A stretch of DNA of 64,000 nucleotides from CBDCXF01 sp965223755 (lineage in GTDB: Bacteria > Acidobacteriota > Thermoanaerobaculia > Multivoradales > JAHEKO01), in NCBI GenBank assembly GCA_965223755.1, contig CBDCXF010000001.1, positions 1,302,001-1,366,000 of the forward strand, given 5' to 3'. Position numbers and translations under genes: made by a program. Below, one piece after another: positions 59,822 to 64,000 of this stretch. The first letter of the stretch is position 1, and each line of letters begins with the position of its first letter. Under the pieces are notes generated by a model. It made no database searches. It worked only from the letters and a program-made list of their open reading frames with translations, and was not told where the DNA came from.

Positions 59822-60885
59822 TGCCAAACTCTAAGGCGTCCTTCGCATCGTGGTTTGGTTCAGACCCACCCCAACGACCTATGGTAATCGCCGAGGTCGG
59901 GCAGGCGCATGAAGGGAGCTTGGCGATCGCTTCGTCGTTCGTCAAGGCTGTCGGAGGTGCAGGGGCCGATGCTGTGAAGTTTCAGACCCATCTCCCTGAA
60001 TTCGAAAGCAGCAATCAAGAAATCTGGCGCAGGAGATTCAGCAGCCAAGACAACAGTCGCGCAGGCTACTGGTCTCGGACGGGGTTCACCACTCAACAAT
60101 GGGGTGAACTCAAGGACCAAGCCGAAGAGGAGAATCTCGTCTTCTTGAGCTCTCCATTTTCTGCCGAGGCCGTTCACCTTCTCCAAGGACTCGATATCGA
60201 GGGCTGGAAGATCGCCTCCGGAGAAGTGGCCAACCCGACCGTATTGGAGCCGGCCATCGCAACGGGAAAACCAATACTGTTCTCGTCAGGAATGAGTAAC
60301 TGGAACGAGTTACAAAGGGCCACGGAGTTGTGCCGGCATCAAGCAGTTCCGTTTGCGATCATGCAGTGCACCTCTTCGTATCCAACCCCCCCCGAAGGAG
60401 TGGGCCTCAACCTCGTTCAAGAACTTGCCAGCGAGTTCGGTTGCTCGACTGGCTTGTCCGATCATTCTGGAACGATTTACTCATCCCTAGCGGCGACCGT
60501 ACTTGGAGCTCAGTTCCTCGAAGTTCACGTCAGTATGTCTCGCGATCAGTTTCATCCCGACGGAGACGCTGCAATTACGATCGCCGAACTGAAGCAACTC
60601 GTTGAGGGCGTAAGGTTTCTATCCCGATGCAGAGCGCATCCGGTCGATAAGGATGAATCGAGCGCATCTCTGGAAGAGATGAAACGCTTGTTTCGACAGA
60701 GCGTGACCGTGACCAGGAACCTCAAGGCCGGCCATGTGTTGGCCTCGGAGGACCTCAGGACGCGGAAGCCCGGCATCGGGATTCCAGCGCAACGAATCGA
60801 GTCTCTGTTGGGCAGGAAACTGGCGATCGATGTCAAAAGCGGTCACTTCCTTGCCGAAAGCGATGTGAGCGATGACCAAACGTAA
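59821..60885 (+). CDS. neuB: NeuB-type N-acetylneuraminate/nonulosonic acid synthase
   Basis: 354 residues; condenses phosphoenolpyruvate with a ManNAc-type sugar to a nine-carbon acid. TIM-barrel with AEVGQAHEGS, DAVKFQTHLPE, EGWKIASGEV and LSDHSGTIY motifs, then a C-terminal SAF (antifreeze-like) domain (SVTVTRNLKAGHVLASEDLRTRKPG). ATG 59821 overlaps the previous TAA (TAATG). Sialic acid, legionaminate or similar cannot be told apart from sequence; no dedicated dehydratase/aminotransferase genes are in the window. Confidence 0.9.
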   Translation: MPNSKASFASWFGSDPPQRPMVIAEVGQAHEGSLAIASSFVKAVGGAGADAVKFQTHLPEFESSNQEIWRRRFSSQDNSRAGYWSRTGFTTQQWGELKDQAEEENLVFLSSPFSAEAVHLLQGLDIEGWKIASGEVANPTVLEPAIATGKPILFSSGMSNWNELQRATELCRHQAVPFAIMQCTSSYPTPPEGVGLNLVQELASEFGCSTGLSDHSGTIYSSLAATVLGAQFLEVHVSMSRDQFHPDGDAAITIAELKQLVEGVRFLSRCRAHPVDKDESSASLEEMKRLFRQSVTVTRNLKAGHVLASEDLRTRKPGIGIPAQRIESLLGRKLAIDVKSGHFLAESDVSDDQT

Positions 60886-62029
60886 GGTCTGCGTCGCAGT
60901 AACGGCGCGGCCCAGTTACAGTCGCATCCGTAGCGCGTTACTGGCGATCGATCGACATCCCCAACTCGAACTACAGCTCGTGGTCGCGGCCTCAGCGCTC
61001 TTGGAACGGTACGGCTCGGTAGTCGACTACATTGAGAATGACGGGTTTGAGATCCAAGAACGCGTTTTTATGGTGCTTGAGGGCGAAAACCTCCAAGCAA
61101 TGGCCAAGACAACCGGATTGGGTCTCCTGGAATTGTCCACGGTGTTCGCCAACTTGTGCCCCGATATCGTTGTTTCGGTAGCAGACCGATTCGAGACTCT
61201 CGCCACAGCCATCGCAGCCGCCTATATGAACATACCGGTTGCCCATGTCCAGGGAGGCGAGATCACCGGCTCGATCGACGAAAAAGTGCGACATGCTGTC
61301 ACTAAGCTGGCCGATTTGCACTTGACCGCCAATGCGGCAGCCTCCACTCGCGTACGGCAAATGGGAGAGTTGGAAGATAGGATCTTCACTACCGGTTGCC
61401 CGTCTATCGATGTGGCCGCCGAAGTCCTCGAAGATCCAGTCCTCAACTTCGATCCCTTTCAAAAGTACGGTGGGGTCGGGTCGACCTTTGACTTGAAGAG
61501 CGGATACGTTGTCGTTATGCAGCACCCCGTGACGACGAGCGCTGAGTCAGCTCGCCACCAAGTTGAAGAAACGCTTCGGGCCATCCACGGCTTGAAGGTC
61601 AACACCATGTGGTTTTGGCCCAATGTCGACGCTGGGTCAGACGGAACGTCCAATGCGATTCGCACGTTCCGGGAAACGCATTCACTCGACAGGTTTCATT
61701 TTTTCAAGAATATGGCCCCGACGGATTTTCTCCGAGTCCTAAAGAACTCGGACTGTTTGATTGGTAACTCAAGTGTTGGAATCCGCGAATGCGCGCACCT
61801 AGGAATACCGGTTGTCAACATCGGAGACCGCCAATCAGGGAGAGATCGGGGCCCCAATGTAGTCGATGTTGCTTACGACCGTTCCGCAATCGCTGAAGCG
61901 GTGCGACGACAACGCGATGCTATTTTTCCAAGCTCGCCGACTTATGGACAACCCGGTGCGGGAGCTCGCATCGCTGACGTCCTCGCGTCCGCACCCCTTT
62001 CGCATTCCAAACGCCTCCAAATCCCTTGA
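60872..62029 (+). CDS. neuC: NeuC-type hydrolysing UDP-GlcNAc 2-epimerase
   Basis: 385-residue GT-B-fold enzyme that hydrolyses and epimerises a UDP-N-acetylhexosamine to free ManNAc-type sugar for NeuB. Motifs: VTARPSYSRIRSAL, DRFETLATAIAAAYMNIPVAHVQGGEITGSIDEKVRHA, and IGNSSVGIRECAHLGIPVVNIGDRQSGRDRGPN. Overlaps NeuB by 14 bases. LegG is an equally likely subtype. Confidence 0.9.
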   Translation: MTKRKVCVAVTARPSYSRIRSALLAIDRHPQLELQLVVAASALLERYGSVVDYIENDGFEIQERVFMVLEGENLQAMAKTTGLGLLELSTVFANLCPDIVVSVADRFETLATAIAAAYMNIPVAHVQGGEITGSIDEKVRHAVTKLADLHLTANAAASTRVRQMGELEDRIFTTGCPSIDVAAEVLEDPVLNFDPFQKYGGVGSTFDLKSGYVVVMQHPVTTSAESARHQVEETLRAIHGLKVNTMWFWPNVDAGSDGTSNAIRTFRETHSLDRFHFFKNMAPTDFLRVLKNSDCLIGNSSVGIRECAHLGIPVVNIGDRQSGRDRGPNVVDVAYDRSAIAEAVRRQRDAIFPSSPTYGQPGAGARIADVLASAPLSHSKRLQIP

Positions 62030-62718
62030 AGATTTTAGGCTTGATTCCGGCTCGAGGCGGATCTAAAGGGATTCCGCGCAAGAATCTGCGTGAGTTGGCG
62101 GGCCGACCCCTGATCGCGCACACGATCGCTGTCGCGAAAGCCTGTGGAGCATTAAACCAAATCGTTGTGAGCACCGAAGACTCCGAGATTGCGCGAGTCG
62201 CAGAAGAGTCAGGGGCTCGGGTCCCATTCATCCGTCCCGCAGAACTGGCTCTGGACGAAACTCCAACACTACCTGTGGTCCTGCACGCGATCGACGCGTT
62301 GCGAGAGCCCTTTGACGCTGTCTGCTTGCTCCAGCCGACGCAACCTTTTCGCGAGTCAGAAGACATCGAAGAAGCCGTGAAGGCGCTTGAGAACGACCCA
62401 GCCGCTACCAGTGTGATTTCTGTTTCCGAGGTGCCAGCAGAGTTTCACCCCAACTGGGTCTATCGAGTCGAAGGCGGCGGCTATTTGCGGCTTTACTCCG
62501 GCGCAACTCAACCACCACCGAGACGGCAAGACCTTGCGCCAGCGTACTACCGGAATGGTTCCATCTACTTGACAAAGACCCAGACTTTGCAGCGTGGCTC
62601 GCTGTACGGGTCAAAAGCACTAGCGTTTTTCACAGATCCCGGCGTCAACCTCGACACCGAAGACGATTGGCGAGCTGCCGTTGCGAGACTGAGCGGCTCA
62701 AGCGCGCCGCAAACATAG
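62026..62718 (+). CDS. neuA: NeuA-type CMP-nonulosonic acid synthetase
   Basis: 230 residues; activates the nonulosonic acid with CTP. The nucleotide-binding opening GLIPARGGSKGIPRKNL and later QPTQPFRESEDIEEA, YYRNGSIYLTK and LDTEDDWRAAV are characteristic. The start is TTG 62026, which shares TTGA with the NeuC stop; no ATG lies in the first 90 codons that would keep the P-loop-like motif intact. Confidence 0.9.
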   Translation: MKILGLIPARGGSKGIPRKNLRELAGRPLIAHTIAVAKACGALNQIVVSTEDSEIARVAEESGARVPFIRPAELALDETPTLPVVLHAIDALREPFDAVCLLQPTQPFRESEDIEEAVKALENDPAATSVISVSEVPAEFHPNWVYRVEGGGYLRLYSGATQPPPRRQDLAPAYYRNGSIYLTKTQTLQRGSLYGSKALAFFTDPGVNLDTEDDWRAAVARLSGSSAPQT

Positions 62719-62728
62719 CCGCGGAATA

Positions 62729-64000
62729 ATGTGTGGAATTGTTGGCGTTTGCGGAATAGCCCCCCCCGGCCGCGCAGCAGCGATGTCGGAGGCACTCGTC
62801 CACCGTGGCCCTGACGCAGAAGGGTTGTGGACGAGCGACGACGGTTTAGTCAGCCTCGGGCATCGGCGTTTGTCGATCATCGACCTTTCTTCAGCTGGCA
62901 ATCAACCGATGACGAGTGCAAGCGGCCGATACACGGTAGTTCTCAACGGTGAGATCTACAACTATAGAGAGTTACGAAACGAACTGTCCAATTACTCGTT
63001 TCACACCGCTACGGACACCGAGGTCCTGCTAGCAGCTCTCGAACGTTGGGGGCCTGCGTGCTCAGACAAATTGATCGGTATGTTTGCCTTTCTTGTCTGG
63101 GACGCAAAAGAGAGGCGGCTACATGCAGTTCGCGACCGATTTGGGGTCAAACCGTTGTTCTATTCACGGCAATCCGACGGCGGATTGCTCCTAGCCAGTG
63201 AAATCAAGGCCCTTTGGCGAGCCGGCGTCCCACGACAACCCGATCAACAGACGTGGGCTAACTACTTGGTGTATGGCAGCTACGGCTACGAGAACACCTT
63301 TTGGAAGAATGTCCATTCCCTACCCGCGGGCTACTCGCTAGTCTGGGATCAAACGGGGCTATCTATTGGTCCTTGGTACGATCTCGCGAAACGGGTAACA
63401 GCATCGGGAGAGGACTCTCGCTCGGACGGGGAGGCGCTCGAAGACTACCGAACCTTGCTTGAAAACTCGCTTGCGTTGCGCTTTCGTTCGGACGTTCCTG
63501 TCGGAGTTTGTCTCAGCGGAGGTCTCGATTCGTCCGTCTTATTTGCTGCGATCGAACAAATGGACGCATCGACCCGGAGGATCCCGGCCTTCACCTTTTC
63601 GACTGAGTCTGCCGAATACGATGAGCTTCCTTGGGTTGCCAGGCTTCTTGCTGGGAGCCGGCATCAGCTCATCACCGCGACCTTGCGGCCGACTGATGTC
63701 CCGAGCCTGGCGGCCGAAGTGCAAAGCCACCATGACCAGCCTTTCGGTGGCGTGCCTACCCTCGCCTATTCGCAGCTCTTTCGAAAAGCTGCTGACGAGG
63801 GCGTAACCGTCCTTCTCGACGGCCAAGGTATGGACGAACAATGGGCCGGCTACGATTACTACCGCAACAGTGCGAAAGACCAAATCGTGCAGGGAGTAGC
63901 GGGGTCTCCTCTGCGACCAAGAGTCCTTAGGCCAGAATTTGCTGCCCTCGCGAGGCCGCCTGAGTATCCCGAACCGTTTCCCGACCAGCTACGCAACTTG
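62729..64000 (+). CDS. Asparagine synthase-like amidotransferase, cut by the window end
   Basis: Open from ATG 62729 to the end of the window with no stop, so at least 424 residues of a longer gene. Class II glutaminase domain: Met-Cys at the start (Cys2 is the catalytic nucleophile), HRGPDAEG, GHRRLSIIDLSSAGNQPM, LNGEIYNYRELR; synthetase PP-loop SGGLDSSV near residue 260. In exopolysaccharide loci such AsnB/WbpS-type proteins amidate uronic acids, which fits the nucleotide-sugar dehydrogenase nearby, but classical asparagine synthesis is also possible. Confidence 0.88.
   Translation, partial: MCGIVGVCGIAPPGRAAAMSEALVHRGPDAEGLWTSDDGLVSLGHRRLSIIDLSSAGNQPMTSASGRYTVVLNGEIYNYRELRNELSNYSFHTATDTEVLLAALERWGPACSDKLIGMFAFLVWDAKERRLHAVRDRFGVKPLFYSRQSDGGLLLASEIKALWRAGVPRQPDQQTWANYLVYGSYGYENTFWKNVHSLPAGYSLVWDQTGLSIGPWYDLAKRVTASGEDSRSDGEALEDYRTLLENSLALRFRSDVPVGVCLSGGLDSSVLFAAIEQMDASTRRIPAFTFSTESAEYDELPWVARLLAGSRHQLITATLRPTDVPSLAAEVQSHHDQPFGGVPTLAYSQLFRKAADEGVTVLLDGQGMDEQWAGYDYYRNSAKDQIVQGVAGSPLRPRVLRPEFAALARPPEYPEPFPDQLRNL

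Overview
The window reads as one stretch of a GC-rich Gram-negative genome. A TonB-dependent receptor, a tripartite RND pump, a Wza-type export lipoprotein and an outer-membrane beta-barrel all imply an outer membrane. The gene mix (LuxE/LuxC-type acyl reductase pair, MauE/DoxX protein, PYROXD2-like oxidoreductases, HPr-kinase-like plus PqqD pair) would suit an Acidobacteriota or deltaproteobacterial-like lineage, but no marker gene is present and I do not assign a taxon. No rRNA, tRNA, CRISPR array, transposase or phage gene was recognised.

Layout. 1-3.1 kb: lysine degradation pair (lysine 6-aminotransferase and an ALDH7-type semialdehyde dehydrogenase). 3.1-8.9 kb: accessory region with 76-bp GC-rich repeats, a decayed copy of the 3' end of a restriction-modification gene, a SEC-C remnant, a small exported protein, an astacin-like exported metalloprotease, then a frameshifted type ISP restriction-modification gene whose middle is distinctly AT-richer. 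8.9-11.5 kb: three poorly known envelope genes, one FlgO-like. 11.9-14.7 kb: frameshifted phosphotransferase-fold gene, TauE/SafE permease, ferredoxin. 14.8-17.1 kb: LuxE-like and LuxC-like fatty acyl reductase pair, each start preceded by a heptanucleotide tandem array. 18.3-22.7 kb: folate-type aminomethyltransferase-like protein coupled to two FAD oxidoreductases. 22.7-27.5 kb: thioredoxin-like protein, MauE-like protein, UvrA. 27.6-38.9 kb: TonB receptor, class A penicillin-binding protein, and an RND pump / fusion lipoprotein / TolC / TetR operon with a clear palindromic operator.

38.9-41.9 kb is the most interesting part: an HPr-kinase-like protein, a PqqD-like peptide chaperone, a radical SAM/SPASM protein, a 51-residue candidate precursor peptide with two cysteines and a C-terminal Ser-Ser, and an S24/S26-fold peptidase-like protein whose expected catalytic Ser is Cys. 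This looks like a ribosomally made, post-translationally modified peptide (RiPP) system related to the HPr-rel-A type of neighbourhood. A nucleotidyltransferase-family gene typical of such systems lies about 5 kb away (46.7-47.8 kb), separated by metH and metF; metH has a SAM riboswitch-like leader with an intrinsic terminator.

47.8-64 kb: exopolysaccharide locus. It holds a VanZ-like protein, a membrane-anchored helical protein, an O-antigen ligase/polymerase-type protein, an outer-membrane barrel, a Wza-like exporter, a Wzc-like tyrosine kinase (whose only sensible start is a CTG codon), a CpsB phosphatase, two exported proteins, and sugar genes for a nucleotide-sugar dehydrogenase, NeuB-, NeuC- and NeuA-like nonulosonic acid synthesis, and an asparagine synthase cut by the window end. 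Tight stop/start overlaps show that most of it is transcribed in long operons, and a sigma-54-like promoter precedes the Wza gene.
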